Shown here one piece after another: positions 18,365 to 27,786 of a stretch of 64,000 nucleotides of DNA. The number at the start of each line of letters is the position of its first letter. Position 1 is the first letter of the stretch. Source of the DNA: CANLBN01 sp965230205 (GTDB lineage Bacteria > Pseudomonadota > Gammaproteobacteria > Pseudomonadales > Cellvibrionaceae); contig OZ245996.1 in assembly GCA_965230205.1 (NCBI GenBank), forward strand, positions 62,001 to 126,000. Direction: 5' to 3'. The translations under genes and the position numbers were made by a program. The notes under the pieces are model-generated. The model was not told where the DNA came from and searched no databases. It worked only from the letters and a program-made list of their open reading frames with translations.

Positions 18365-18420
18365 ATGTAAAGCTTGTTTACCAGAGCAGCAAACAAGCTT
18401 AGAGAGAGACAGCTTTACAT
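18365..18420 (-). promoter_or_regulatory. Overlapping alternative hairpins between two unknown genes
   Basis: Two perfect 10-bp inverted repeats share bases. AAGCTTGTTT (18370-18379) pairs with AAACAAGCTT (18391-18400), while ATGTAAAGCT (18365-18374) pairs with AGCTTTACAT (18411-18420). Because 18370-18374 is in both, the RNA can form only one at a time, as in an attenuator or a processing site. It lies between the stop of the secreted-protein gene and the start of the His-rich gene. A simple intercistronic terminator is the plainer reading, although its T-tail is weak. Confidence 0.6.
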
Positions 18421-18424
18421 CCAG

Positions 18425-19186
18425 TTAACCGTTATAGTTACGTATAGGTTGGCATCGAATAAAATTAGCCGTTGGCGTATACATCCACTTTTGCACTTTA
18501 TCATAATGATTACCATTTATTTTAACGTTCCATCGATTATTGCGGAACTCCAATAGCTTATCAAAAGCATATTGAAGGCCGAAGGCTTTACCATACCGCG
18601 ATGTTGTCCCTGATTGTAAGACAACCACTTTTCCAGGAACACCCTCACACTGTCTATTCTCCCCTCTCGTAGTACAGGTTGTAAGGCTTCCGCCAGCGCT
18701 CGGTGAAGCCGCAATGCTAAGGCCTGGCACACTTTTAAGGAAGTTTTCAAGCCCAAAATCAAAGCCTATGCCACCCTCAACTGTGACGCAACGTGACTTA
18801 CGAGTGATTAATGTTAGTGAGGCACAACTACGAGCGTTTTTCGAACAAAGAATTTCTTTAGAGGTATCATTGACGGTATATTTATATTTATTCTGATAAT
18901 CAGGCCCCTTATTATATATCTTTTGCCCCCTGCTAACATGATTACCATAGGCTTTTGTACTTGACCACCGCCCCAGTACGGGCTTATAGCATCTTTTAAA
19001 GTTACTACCTCCAGCCCTACCTTGGTGCATGTAATTACCCTCTCTTCCTCCATGTAAACATCGTTCTTCAGCATATGCTCCACTCGACCCTACAGAAGCA
19101 AAGAGTGAAACCCCAATAGCAGCCACTAAAGAGGCGCTAATAGATAACTTACTTATACTATTACTTAAATTTAAATACTTTTTCAT
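18425..19186 (-). CDS. Unknown secreted cysteine-containing protein
   Basis: 253 aa with a clear signal peptide (LSISASLVAAIGVSLFASVG, cut near GAYA-EER). The mature protein is basic and carries about eight cysteines in scattered pairs, suggesting disulfides in the periplasm or outside. It is rich in Gly, Tyr, Asn and Arg, with segments such as GGREGNYMHQGRAGGSNFKRC and a glycine-rich middle. I do not recognise a family. The following gene (395 aa, His-rich, anchored) is probably in the same transcript. Secreted toxin, adhesin or enzyme-inhibitor roles are all open. Confidence 0.72.
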   Translation of the reverse strand: MKKYLNLSNSISKLSISASLVAAIGVSLFASVGSSGAYAEERCLHGGREGNYMHQGRAGGSNFKRCYKPVLGRWSSTKAYGNHVSRGQKIYNKGPDYQNKYKYTVNDTSKEILCSKNARSCASLTLITRKSRCVTVEGGIGFDFGLENFLKSVPGLSIAASPSAGGSLTTCTTRGENRQCEGVPGKVVVLQSGTTSRYGKAFGLQYAFDKLLEFRNNRWNVKINGNHYDKVQKWMYTPTANFIRCQPIRNYNG

Positions 19187-19798
19187 CGATTACTCCGATT
19201 GTGTTTATATAACTTGATGCCATTTATATGACATACGCGTAATACTCGCCATAGCTTATTAATAATCAGCAAAACTAACCCTTAGACGTCAAAATTAATA
19301 TGGCGACTCACAATATATCTGTATAAATTATAAAGTTCATAAAAATCACCTGATCAATTAAGACTAATAACTAACCAAAAGCGACAAGTCTCACTTCATG
19401 CATAAAATTACAGGAAAAAACCAATCAAATAAAAAATTATCGCAACCGTAAAATAATAAATGCACCAAAAAATAATAACCGCACCAAAAAGTACCCAACA
19501 AAAGAATAATATCGCCAAAAGATATAGTGAAAAAAAATGTTAACAATTAAAAATAATAAAAAACCACTCACACCCAAATAAAACCAAAGCCAGACTAATG
19601 ACTTACGCGCCATTATTTTTTAATAGAACGATAAGGATGCAAAGATACCAATATCACTACACACAAAAAAAGACAAAGACCAATAAAAAAAAGACAAACT
19701 TATTAAATTGCCTCACTGTAAATAGTTAAAGATAACAAAAATAGTAAAATAATTATTACTTTAGACAATAATTAAAATCAAATTATAAAGACAAAAAA
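19187..19798. other. A-rich intergenic region upstream of regulator copy 3
   Basis: About 610 bases with a strong excess of A on the plus strand and very little G. A short tandem similarity (GCACCAAAAAATAATAA, then CGCACCAAAAAG) occurs near 19459-19490. No coding frame, tRNA or clear promoter is visible. Divergent promoters for the secreted-protein gene and regulator copy 3 must lie here. Confidence 0.45.
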
Positions 19799-20758
19799 AT
19801 GTATGATATTTCCATAATTGCTTACAATGGATTTCAAAGCTCAGCTCTATTTGGGCTTAGCGAATTATTTGATTTAGCTAACGCTAGATTAAAACTGAAA
19901 TGTCAGGATAATTTTTTTAATGTATTTTTTACTACTTCTCAAGGGCAACCTGTATACGACTACCTATATCGGCCAATAAAAAATATTACGGGAAAAATAG
20001 CAGGCATAAAAAATTGTGACGCAGTTATATTTTTAGGCACAATGCCTTGTTATGAGAAAGACTTATCCATAAATTTTTTAAGTAAAGAGGAAATAGACTG
20101 GATAAAAGAAAAAAAAAGCAAAGAGACTCTAATTGCATCCATGCTTTCTGGTACCTTTTTGCTGGCAGAGGCAGGTATACTAGAAGGCAGAGAATTCAGC
20201 TTATACAAGCCTTACACCAATACATTTACTAGAAAACATCCCGATTTAAGTCCCGACCAATTCATATTTACCACCAAGGATGAATACTTATTAACGGGGC
20301 CGACAATAACATCATGGTTGAACATCGGTATTGAGGTCATCAAGGATGCTCTGGGTAATGATGCAGAAGAATTGCTATCCGACCTTTCTATTATGCATGC
20401 CCCAAGTGAAGTCTATAAAAGAAATAACACACCTGCGAGTTGCAATAATAAATTTTTACTTACAATAAAAGATATTATCGAAAAACCTGAGAACACTAAC
20501 ATTACCATCAATCAACTCGCATCGATGCTGTCAATTTCCGAACGCACGCTAGGCAGAAAAATAAAGTACCATACAAATAAAAGCTCAAAACAATTTATCG
20601 ATGACATCCGTATAGAGAAAGCATGTAGACTTTTAAAAAAAACTGACAAACAGATAAAAGAAATCGCATTTTTATGCGGCTATAAGAGTGATTTCGTTTT
20701 CCGAAGAGCCTTTATTAGAAAAGTAGGAATTTGCCCTAGCGAGTATAAAAGTAATTAA
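19799..20758 (+). CDS. GlxA-type AraC family regulator, copy 3
   Basis: 319 aa, ATG start, MYDISIIAYNGFQSSALFGL. It has the same two-domain layout as the other copies: DJ-1/PfpI-like sensor (elbow IASMLSGTFLLAEAGIL, no cysteine) and an AraC domain at about 225-318 (SISERTLGRKIKYHTNKSSK and FLCGYKSDFVFRRAFIRKV). It is separated from copies 1 and 2 by the inverted two-gene unit of unknown exported proteins, with the 253-aa secreted-protein gene divergent from it. It may control that unit rather than methylamine metabolism. Its codons are even more AT-rich than those of copy 1. Confidence 0.87.
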   Translation: MYDISIIAYNGFQSSALFGLSELFDLANARLKLKCQDNFFNVFFTTSQGQPVYDYLYRPIKNITGKIAGIKNCDAVIFLGTMPCYEKDLSINFLSKEEIDWIKEKKSKETLIASMLSGTFLLAEAGILEGREFSLYKPYTNTFTRKHPDLSPDQFIFTTKDEYLLTGPTITSWLNIGIEVIKDALGNDAEELLSDLSIMHAPSEVYKRNNTPASCNNKFLLTIKDIIEKPENTNITINQLASMLSISERTLGRKIKYHTNKSSKQFIDDIRIEKACRLLKKTDKQIKEIAFLCGYKSDFVFRRAFIRKVGICPSEYKSN

Positions 20759-20888
20759 AATTTAATAATTGCGGTTAAAAAACTTAAACATTAGGATGAA
20801 AAATTAAATGATAGACACCATTAACCAACACTCAAAATGGCACATAGTTTATAAAGGTGATAGCAAATAAGCAAATTGATTGATTGAT

Positions 20889-21800
20889 TTAAGATAATAT
20901 TTGCTTTCGATAATTTGCCGCGGTAACACCAAAGTGCTTTCGAAATGCTTTACTGAACGTACTTGAATCTTTGTAACCGACTTCTAATGCAATTTCTTGT
21001 ATTGTTAAAGTTGTGGTTTCAAGCAGTTGCTGTGCTTTTTCAAAACGACAGTCCAATATATATTGATAGGGTGAAATATGTGATGCTTTTTTATATTGTC
21101 TTGAGAAGTGGTATTCGCTCATATTCGCTAAATCAGCCAATTCTTTCAGGGTAATTTCTTTGGCACAATAAGATCGAACATAGTCATTAACTCGATGTAA
21201 CTGCTCCTTACTTAAGCCTTTGGCATTATCGTTAACCTTCTTTTCAAATACGCTATAGCGTCTCAGCAAATGCACAATCAGCTCTTGCTTAAGCAGGTCT
21301 ACAGAAAACCCACTCAAGGGATCATCATTCATCAACTCTACATGCAAGCGCTTGAAAATATCAGAAACGAAATGGTCACGCTGATTTGCCCGATGACTAA
21401 ATTCAGCTAATTTATGATCCATATCAGCCGCATTAGAGACAACTGAATCTATGGAGGATTGTTCGAGATTAAGGATCATTGTTAATAGCGAATCATTTTC
21501 AGCACTCATATTACGCCAGCTCCATTGCGTTTCTTCATGAGCTCGCACAATCATAAATTCGCCTTTTCGGCATTCTTGAGTGCGCCATTTATCATCACCA
21601 AGTTTATACCGACTTTTTATCGCACCTTCGAAACGGTAACCGAGAACAAGCCCTGTTTTCTTAGGCACGATAAAAGGTTTTTTATTCACTGGCTGCCAGT
21701 CTACGGAAAAGGCATTGACTCCTGACCAGCATTTATCTTTTGTATCAGCAAGAACAACACCTGGCATAATTTGATTTTTTTGTTTTTGACAAGATGACAT
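20889..21800 (-). CDS. AraC family transcriptional regulator
   Basis: 303 aa, start supported by GGAG. The AraC double helix-turn-helix is at the C-terminus (about 200-300): ITLKELADLANMSEYHFSRQ, then IALEVGYKDSSTFSKAFRKHFGVTAANYRK. The N-terminal 190 residues are a cupin-like sensing region and are not GlxA-like, so this is unrelated in domain design to the three regulators just upstream. It is convergent with regulator copy 3 and downstream of the M48 peptidase gene. Target unknown. Confidence 0.88.
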   Translation of the reverse strand: MSSCQKQKNQIMPGVVLADTKDKCWSGVNAFSVDWQPVNKKPFIVPKKTGLVLGYRFEGAIKSRYKLGDDKWRTQECRKGEFMIVRAHEETQWSWRNMSAENDSLLTMILNLEQSSIDSVVSNAADMDHKLAEFSHRANQRDHFVSDIFKRLHVELMNDDPLSGFSVDLLKQELIVHLLRRYSVFEKKVNDNAKGLSKEQLHRVNDYVRSYCAKEITLKELADLANMSEYHFSRQYKKASHISPYQYILDCRFEKAQQLLETTTLTIQEIALEVGYKDSSTFSKAFRKHFGVTAANYRKQILS

Positions 21801-21957
21801 AGCAGCTCCTTTAATGACTATAAATCCTAAAAGGCAAAAAACATATTTATTAAGAAAGAAAGCATAATTTAAAACCGTTGCTCATATTGCCACAGCGCTT
21901 ACATATTACTCTTACTCACACGCAAGCAATGTATGCTGAACGTTGCAGGACCAAAAG

Positions 21958-23889
21958 TCAGTCGCGCCCATTGACTGCATCCATATAGGGTAATGGGCAA
22001 TCCAGAGCTTGAGCAATACAACTGATAACCTCTAATTCTCTGGTATCAACCATGCCATCATGTTGAACGATACTGATACAAGCTTTTAAGAATCGAGGCT
22101 TTTCAAGTGGTTTAAGATCGCGCACTTGTTGTAATGCCTGAGTTAAAGAAGGAATTGTTAATTCTTGTAAGGGATACCAGCGTAACGAAAACCCTAATGA
22201 CGCTTTCGTCACCTCTAAAAAGGTTGCTTCCGATTCTTTACTTGACTCAGCGCCAATATTGGCAAGTGCTGATAAAAGTTTGGCCATAGCAGGCTTACGC
22301 TGCTTAATACTGACAAGGTGTAACCGATTTAATTGCGTTGGGCGACAGTAATATTCGACCAAATAGAATAATGCCCATTCTCGCAACTCAACTTTTTTAT
22401 CAATTTTAATCAACCGTAGCATTTGTTGCTTAAATTGCCGATATTGCTCATCACTTAATAACTTTAATACAGGTAGAGCCATATCCAATAGTAACATTGG
22501 CTGCTTTGGCTCAAGTTGTTGCAATTGTTTATGGATGGACTGTGTTTGCTTCAACAAGACACTGTCACAATGCTGTTTTAAATCCTGCCACTGTAATTGT
22601 CGGATAGAAGCTTGCCGATCAAGCAGCATCGCATAAACCAAGCTTCTTGCATTGTAAGGATCGTGAACGTGAGCACTGAGTGCTTTAAACTGTGCTTGCA
22701 ATAATGACAATTCTTCAGCAGCACTCGCTATTGTTTGATCATTTATCTGCCCTGAGTAATCAATAGCTTCCAGTACGTCATCAGTAACCAAAGAAGAGGT
22801 GACACCAGCAATAGGTTGACTTGACGATGAGTGTTTTGATGTCGCATGGCTAACCGGAGATGGAGTGGTAAATTTTCCGCTCCAGCGTGGGTCAATGCGT
22901 TTAATGCGTCTATCTAATGGAGGATGTGTTGCCATCCAGCGATTAAAGACATTAAAGTGTAAGCCCTGAGCAAATAGCATATGGCTAATTTCATTAACAT
23001 CATGCTTCTGCCATACAGAGTGATCTGACAATCCACCAATCTTTTTTAAAGCTCCACTGATACCGTCCTGACTGCGAGTAAATTGCACAGCAGATGCATC
23101 CGCCAAAAATTCCCTTTGTCGAGAAATAGCAGCTTTAATTAAATTACCAAAAAACACACCAAGGTAACCAAGTAATATTAAAGCCAAGCCAATGCCTAAG
23201 ACTGCACCACGATCTTTACTGGAATGACGAGTACCATGCAGTAAATAGCGGCCAGATAGGGCAATCACAACAATGCCATAAACAATGCCTATCAAGCGTA
23301 AATTAAGCCGCATATCGCCATTAAGAATATGACTAAACTCATGCGCAATAACACCCTGTAATTCTTGCCGGCTTAGCTGTTCAATTGCACCACGAGTCAC
23401 GCCGATTACCGCGTCCGCTGGTTGATAACCAGCGGCAAAAGCGTTTATACCTGGTTCATCCATCAAATACACACTTGGGACTGGTGTTCCCGATGCAATC
23501 GCCATTTCTTCCACAACATTTAACAGCTTTTTTTCGGACGCATCCCTAGGGTTGATATTAATTAAACGCCCACCTAGCTGCTCCGCAATAACACGACCAC
23601 CAGATTTTAATTGCGACATGCGAAACAACGACGCTAATGCAACAACCGCAAGAACAGCAAGCGCAATACTGCCTAAGTATTGCCATTCAAAAACGACTGC
23701 TGCAATTTGCCACACAGACTGCCCTGTTTCATAACTTTCGAATCGGGCATTATGAATACCTAAGATATAGGCAATCGCTGCAATCGCAAAAGCAGTTAAT
23801 AAAATCAAACCAGACAACGCCAATACAAACAATAAAACTAATCGTCCAGTTTGTTTTCGCGCCTGATCCTGGTGCTCATAAAAGTTCAT
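21958..23889 (-). CDS. M48 family membrane metallopeptidase with C-terminal TerB-like region
   Basis: 643 aa. Two N-terminal membrane helices (about 17-42 and 72-90) precede the peptidase. The zinc motif HEFSH is at 183-187 (consensus HExxH), with the third ligand in REFLADASAVQF (Glu260). Two further helices follow the active site (about 200-218 and 228-250), as in HtpX-like proteases. The last 250 residues, including a final LKACISIVQHDGMVDTRELEVI, resemble TerB/tellurite-type helical domains. The LemA gene lies 30 bases upstream on the same strand; LemA-M48 pairs are common and presumed to work in envelope protein quality control. Confidence 0.9.
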   Translation of the reverse strand: MNFYEHQDQARKQTGRLVLLFVLALSGLILLTAFAIAAIAYILGIHNARFESYETGQSVWQIAAVVFEWQYLGSIALAVLAVVALASLFRMSQLKSGGRVIAEQLGGRLININPRDASEKKLLNVVEEMAIASGTPVPSVYLMDEPGINAFAAGYQPADAVIGVTRGAIEQLSRQELQGVIAHEFSHILNGDMRLNLRLIGIVYGIVVIALSGRYLLHGTRHSSKDRGAVLGIGLALILLGYLGVFFGNLIKAAISRQREFLADASAVQFTRSQDGISGALKKIGGLSDHSVWQKHDVNEISHMLFAQGLHFNVFNRWMATHPPLDRRIKRIDPRWSGKFTTPSPVSHATSKHSSSSQPIAGVTSSLVTDDVLEAIDYSGQINDQTIASAAEELSLLQAQFKALSAHVHDPYNARSLVYAMLLDRQASIRQLQWQDLKQHCDSVLLKQTQSIHKQLQQLEPKQPMLLLDMALPVLKLLSDEQYRQFKQQMLRLIKIDKKVELREWALFYLVEYYCRPTQLNRLHLVSIKQRKPAMAKLLSALANIGAESSKESEATFLEVTKASLGFSLRWYPLQELTIPSLTQALQQVRDLKPLEKPRFLKACISIVQHDGMVDTRELEVISCIAQALDCPLPYMDAVNGRD

Positions 23890-23918
23890 AAATAAAGAGC
23901 GCTAACTACTAGCTACAC

Positions 23919-24515
23919 TTAAAAACTTACCTTTGGTGCAGCTTGAATTTCCGCACTATCCGCAAACTCTAATAATGTTGCATCTTGCGGATGACCAAAC
24001 ATTGGCGCTAACACAACGGGGGGAAAACTTTGTCGGTATTCATTATATTGGGTAACCGCATCATTAAAGGCTTGACGAGCGAAGGCCACTTTATTTTCTG
24101 TGGTCGTCAATTCTTCAGATACTTGCATCATATTCTGGTTGGCTTTTAAATCTGGATAAGCCTCAACAACTATATTTAATTTACCCAGCGCTGAACCTAG
24201 CATACCTTCAGCTTGGCTTAACAGATTCATAGCAGAACTATCAGAAGGATTATCTGAGGCTTTTTCGAGCCCCTTCATGGCTTGATTACGCGCAGCAATA
24301 ACCGCTTCCAAGGTTTCACGCTCGTGCTTCAAATAAGCCTTGGCGGTTTCTACAAGATTAGGAATCAAATCGTAACGACGCTTTAACTGAACCTCTATTT
24401 GTGCAAAACCATTCTGATAACGGTTTTTTAAACTAACCAAGCGGTTATAAATATTAATAACATAAAAGAATAGTAAGGCAATAACGACAAGAATAACAAT
24501 TGCAGTAGTAGACAT
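23919..24515 (-). CDS. lemA: LemA family protein
   Basis: 198 aa with one N-terminal membrane helix (IVILVVIALLFFYVINIYN) and a long helical cytoplasmic or periplasmic coil. YNRLVSLKNRYQNGFAQIEVQLKRRYDLIPNLVETAKAY is the LemA signature, with LKANQNMMQVSEELTTTENKVAFARQ later. The biochemical role of LemA proteins is unknown. The tight link to the M48 gene downstream suggests a scaffold or substrate-presenting partner. Confidence 0.94.
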   Translation of the reverse strand: MSTTAIVILVVIALLFFYVINIYNRLVSLKNRYQNGFAQIEVQLKRRYDLIPNLVETAKAYLKHERETLEAVIAARNQAMKGLEKASDNPSDSSAMNLLSQAEGMLGSALGKLNIVVEAYPDLKANQNMMQVSEELTTTENKVAFARQAFNDAVTQYNEYRQSFPPVVLAPMFGHPQDATLLEFADSAEIQAAPKVSF

Positions 24516-24810
24516 TGAGGACTCGCTTTTATCATCGTTTATAATTTAATGGCTATCTTAACAGAAGTTTAAAGAGTGTTTTAGTTATAGCACATAGAAA
24601 AATAATACGTGATTTACTCTATTTTCACTACAAATACGCTTGACTTGCACTTATTTGATAGAACAAATCAATCTATCAACCCTCTGCAATTACTGGAATT
24701 GATCATTTAATAAACTATACTTGATGATAAAAATGCCTCGGTAAATATGGGGTTACTCTCCATTCTACCTTAACTTTTCGCATCACAAATTTGTCATGCA
24801 AGGTGGTTTT

Positions 24811-26823
24811 ATGCGAATGCTTTCGTCTAAAAAAAATAATAGTCTTGTCAACAAAGTCACCTTAGGTGATCTTCAAAACCATTTTCAAAACTTACTCTCG
24901 AAATGGAAGAGGCTCAATGATGGTTGTTGGAACTGGCAACTACTGGAAGAATTTAAAAAAGAAGTGCGCGAACTAGCTGATATAAGTTCTGCCCTCATGA
25001 TGAAAGACATTCATAATCTAGCCCACAAACTAATGCACCAACTCACTTATATCGACAACAAAAAGAAAATAAATATCGGAGACCACACAAACACTAAACA
25101 CCTTTTAATAATGTTAAAGAAACAGATTGCCGAAATAAAAGAAGATAATGTTACATCATTTCCTAAGGTGCCCACATTAAACACAACGATAAAAATAGCG
25201 CTATTAGAGAGCAACCAATCAGCAGAGTCTACCGTTGAATACTACCTTAGCCAACAAGGCTATCAAATCGTTACCTATAATGACCCGACTCTTTTTAAAA
25301 ATGATATTTTACAGGAAGGATTTGATATTGCTTTGATTGACTTAAATCAGTCTGACCCGTCATTATCAAACCTCCATTCAATAGAGTCATTAGTATCCAA
25401 CGACACTAAAAAAACACCAATAATTGTACTTGCCGACAATATCGATTTATCAACAAGGCTGACAGCTTTAAGAGCTGGTGTTAAGGCTTATATTACTAAA
25501 CCTATTGATAACACAGAGCTGATTTATAAAATAGAGAGCATTTTATCCAGCCGCAACAGCCAGCAAATCAAAGTATTAATGGTTGATGATGACAGTACGA
25601 TCACCGAACTCTATCAATCCACATTAACTGATGCAGGTTTTCAAGTACGTTGTATCAACCAACCTCTTGATATACTACAACATATCGAGTCTTTTCAGCC
25701 GGATGTTATTACACTTGATCAATCGATGCCAGAATGCAGTGGCTTAGAGATTGCTGAAATTTTAAGAGGTGATGCTCATTACATGAGAATACCCATTGTC
25801 TTTATATCGTCTATGCAAGAAGAAATTGAGAAGAAAGAGGTACTCGGTATCTTCTGTGACGCACTTTTGGAAAAACCTGTTGATACCAAGCAGTTATGTC
25901 AACTCCTCAATCAAATAGCAATAAAGTCACAAAAAGCTGTACTAGCAGAGGATACTCAAAAAGTGGTAGAACCCCTCCAGTTTCTTCATGAAAAAGACAC
26001 AGAAAAAACAGCGACACAACATAAGCTTCCAAATGGAAAGTCATCCGCTCATAAAAAAATAATCAAAGCATTGGAAAACCGGTCTTTTCAATTGGCTTTT
26101 CAATCAATTATAAAGCCTGATAGTGACAATCATCTTTTTGAAGTACTAGTGCGTCTAGTCGATGAAGATGGCACTACATACCTACCAAAAGATTTTCTTT
26201 CCCTTATCAATGATTACTTGGAAGATGGCTATTATTCCCTAGATCGCTGGATAATAGAACATGCATTCAAATCACTTGAAAGTGCTACAGGTAGAGGCTC
26301 TGAAGAGTTTTCTATCGTCATTAAATTATACCCTGACCTTAAACAAATCGAACGCTTATTGCCTTTTATTTATAATTTAATGAGCAACACTCATTTACGT
26401 GGAAATCATAGAGTATACTTTTCTATTCCTGCCCAAACGATGCTGACCAATCCTGCCCTCGCCAAGCGTATTGAAAATGCATTTCATGCTGCGGATTACG
26501 GCCTTATTATTGATCACTGGACAGGAACTGATGAAGAGCTTAAAGCAATTACCCAGTTTGAACATATCGACTTTGTTAAACTAGCGCCGTCTTTCCGAAG
26601 CAAATTCTCTACCGCCTCTAAAATTAAGCAGTCAATTAAAACACTCACCATGGCACTGAGAGGAAAAACAGAGACCATAGCCAGCGTTGTTGAAGATGCC
26701 CAATCATTTGCATTTTTTTGGGGTATGAATATTCGTTATTTTCAAGGTTTCTTTATTCACAAACCTAATAATATGATGCACTACAATTCAGCTGAAGAAG
26801 AGCACCTAGTACTTAAAAAATAA
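24811..26823 (+). CDS. Double-receiver response regulator with altered EAL domain
   Basis: 670 aa from ATG at 24811, preceded by AGGTGG; an upstream ATG lacks a site. Order: an Hpt-like helical region (about 10-85, with AHKLMHQLTY), receiver 1 (about 125-245, lacking the acidic pair), receiver 2 (about 250-375, with VDDD, LDQSMP, SS and EKP, so phosphorylatable), then an EAL domain (about 405-655). In the EAL part the EVLVR (ExLxR) site is kept, but DDFGTG is replaced by DHWTGT and the EGVE glutamate region reads SVVEDAQ. Catalysis on cyclic di-GMP is doubtful; it may be a c-di-GMP receptor or protein-interaction output. The kinase is not adjacent. Confidence 0.85.
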   Translation: MRMLSSKKNNSLVNKVTLGDLQNHFQNLLSKWKRLNDGCWNWQLLEEFKKEVRELADISSALMMKDIHNLAHKLMHQLTYIDNKKKINIGDHTNTKHLLIMLKKQIAEIKEDNVTSFPKVPTLNTTIKIALLESNQSAESTVEYYLSQQGYQIVTYNDPTLFKNDILQEGFDIALIDLNQSDPSLSNLHSIESLVSNDTKKTPIIVLADNIDLSTRLTALRAGVKAYITKPIDNTELIYKIESILSSRNSQQIKVLMVDDDSTITELYQSTLTDAGFQVRCINQPLDILQHIESFQPDVITLDQSMPECSGLEIAEILRGDAHYMRIPIVFISSMQEEIEKKEVLGIFCDALLEKPVDTKQLCQLLNQIAIKSQKAVLAEDTQKVVEPLQFLHEKDTEKTATQHKLPNGKSSAHKKIIKALENRSFQLAFQSIIKPDSDNHLFEVLVRLVDEDGTTYLPKDFLSLINDYLEDGYYSLDRWIIEHAFKSLESATGRGSEEFSIVIKLYPDLKQIERLLPFIYNLMSNTHLRGNHRVYFSIPAQTMLTNPALAKRIENAFHAADYGLIIDHWTGTDEELKAITQFEHIDFVKLAPSFRSKFSTASKIKQSIKTLTMALRGKTETIASVVEDAQSFAFFWGMNIRYFQGFFIHKPNNMMHYNSAEEEHLVLKK

Positions 26824-26862
26824 CAAATAAGCACTCAGGCCAAAGACTCTACCATGCCAAAT

Positions 26863-27342
26863 CTAACCTGTAGCTCTTGGCAGGTTTCTTCCCATAATGA
26901 TCGGCAATTTCTCTTCTATTGCAATTGCAATATAGGAAATAATCAGAACACCTACATAGGTAGAATGCTCTAACAATTCCGCTCTATCTCCCACGACAAC
27001 ATCAAAAATAGCAAATGCTAAAAACACACCAATGGAAGCAACAATTGGTACAGAAGAATATCGAAAAACATCTTTCCCTAGAAATGAATTCACAATAGGT
27101 TTGACAAATAACACTGCAACTATAATTTCTATCAAACCTAGTGATAGCAATATTGGCTTAACAAGTGATAAATCCAGCAACAAGCGATCAAAGTACATAC
27201 CAAACTTTTCTACTCGATCATTACCCCACCATCGAAAACCAATAAATGTTTGCCTTGCAAATATTTTATCTAGCGCATTAAGAAGCCAGAAAAAACACCA
27301 ATACATTAACAAACTAGATGAAATTATTTTTACTTTATTCAT
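26863..27342 (-). CDS. Small integral membrane protein, unknown
   Basis: 159 aa from ATG at 27342; a GTG five codons upstream is possible. There are four predicted membrane helices (about 6-24, 55-75, 90-112 and 122-145) and a conserved-looking loop FIGFRWWGNDRVEKFGMYFDR between the first two. The four-helix layout recalls DoxX/MauE-type proteins, but I see no firm signature. It is convergent with the EAL response regulator. Confidence 0.65.
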   Translation of the reverse strand: MNKVKIISSSLLMYWCFFWLLNALDKIFARQTFIGFRWWGNDRVEKFGMYFDRLLLDLSLVKPILLSLGLIEIIVAVLFVKPIVNSFLGKDVFRYSSVPIVASIGVFLAFAIFDVVVGDRAELLEHSTYVGVLIISYIAIAIEEKLPIIMGRNLPRATG

Positions 27343-27786
27343 GGAATTAGTTCTCACTGTTTATTTTTAAAGTCAAAGGTAAATTTATAACGCGTATCAA
27401 TTTTAAAAATAGTAAAAATAAAAAATCGATTTCATTTACAAATTCACAATATCAACAACATAAAACAATATCCATAACGTTTAACGCCAAGGAAAATTAA
27501 ATTTTTATAAAAATGTGAGAGAAGTCATTTAAAAATTTTAATACGTTAAAAAAGGCGACGACAATATAAATTTATATTTCACATAAACAAGCCAATCACT
27601 ATAAAATTTACTAAACCCAACCTTTACTTATTTAAACAAGTAAGTTACGAAACATACTATGCTGTCTAAAAAGCTTGGATAATCACTCAGGGAGGGTAGC
27701 GACCACAATTATTACCCTGAGTGGTATTACTGCTCATTGCAAGAAAAAATGGTATTATTGAGGTTTTGTCGGTTTAAGAGTGTTTT
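27343..27786. other. AT-rich gap with an inverted repeat upstream of phaR
   Basis: About 440 bases without a gene. The notable feature is CACTCAGGG (27684-27692) facing CCCTGAGTG (27715-27723), a perfect 9-bp inverted repeat with a 22-base spacer, ending about 64 bases before phaR. There is no T-run, so it is more likely an operator (possibly for PhaR autoregulation) or a leader hairpin than a terminator. Confidence 0.5.
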
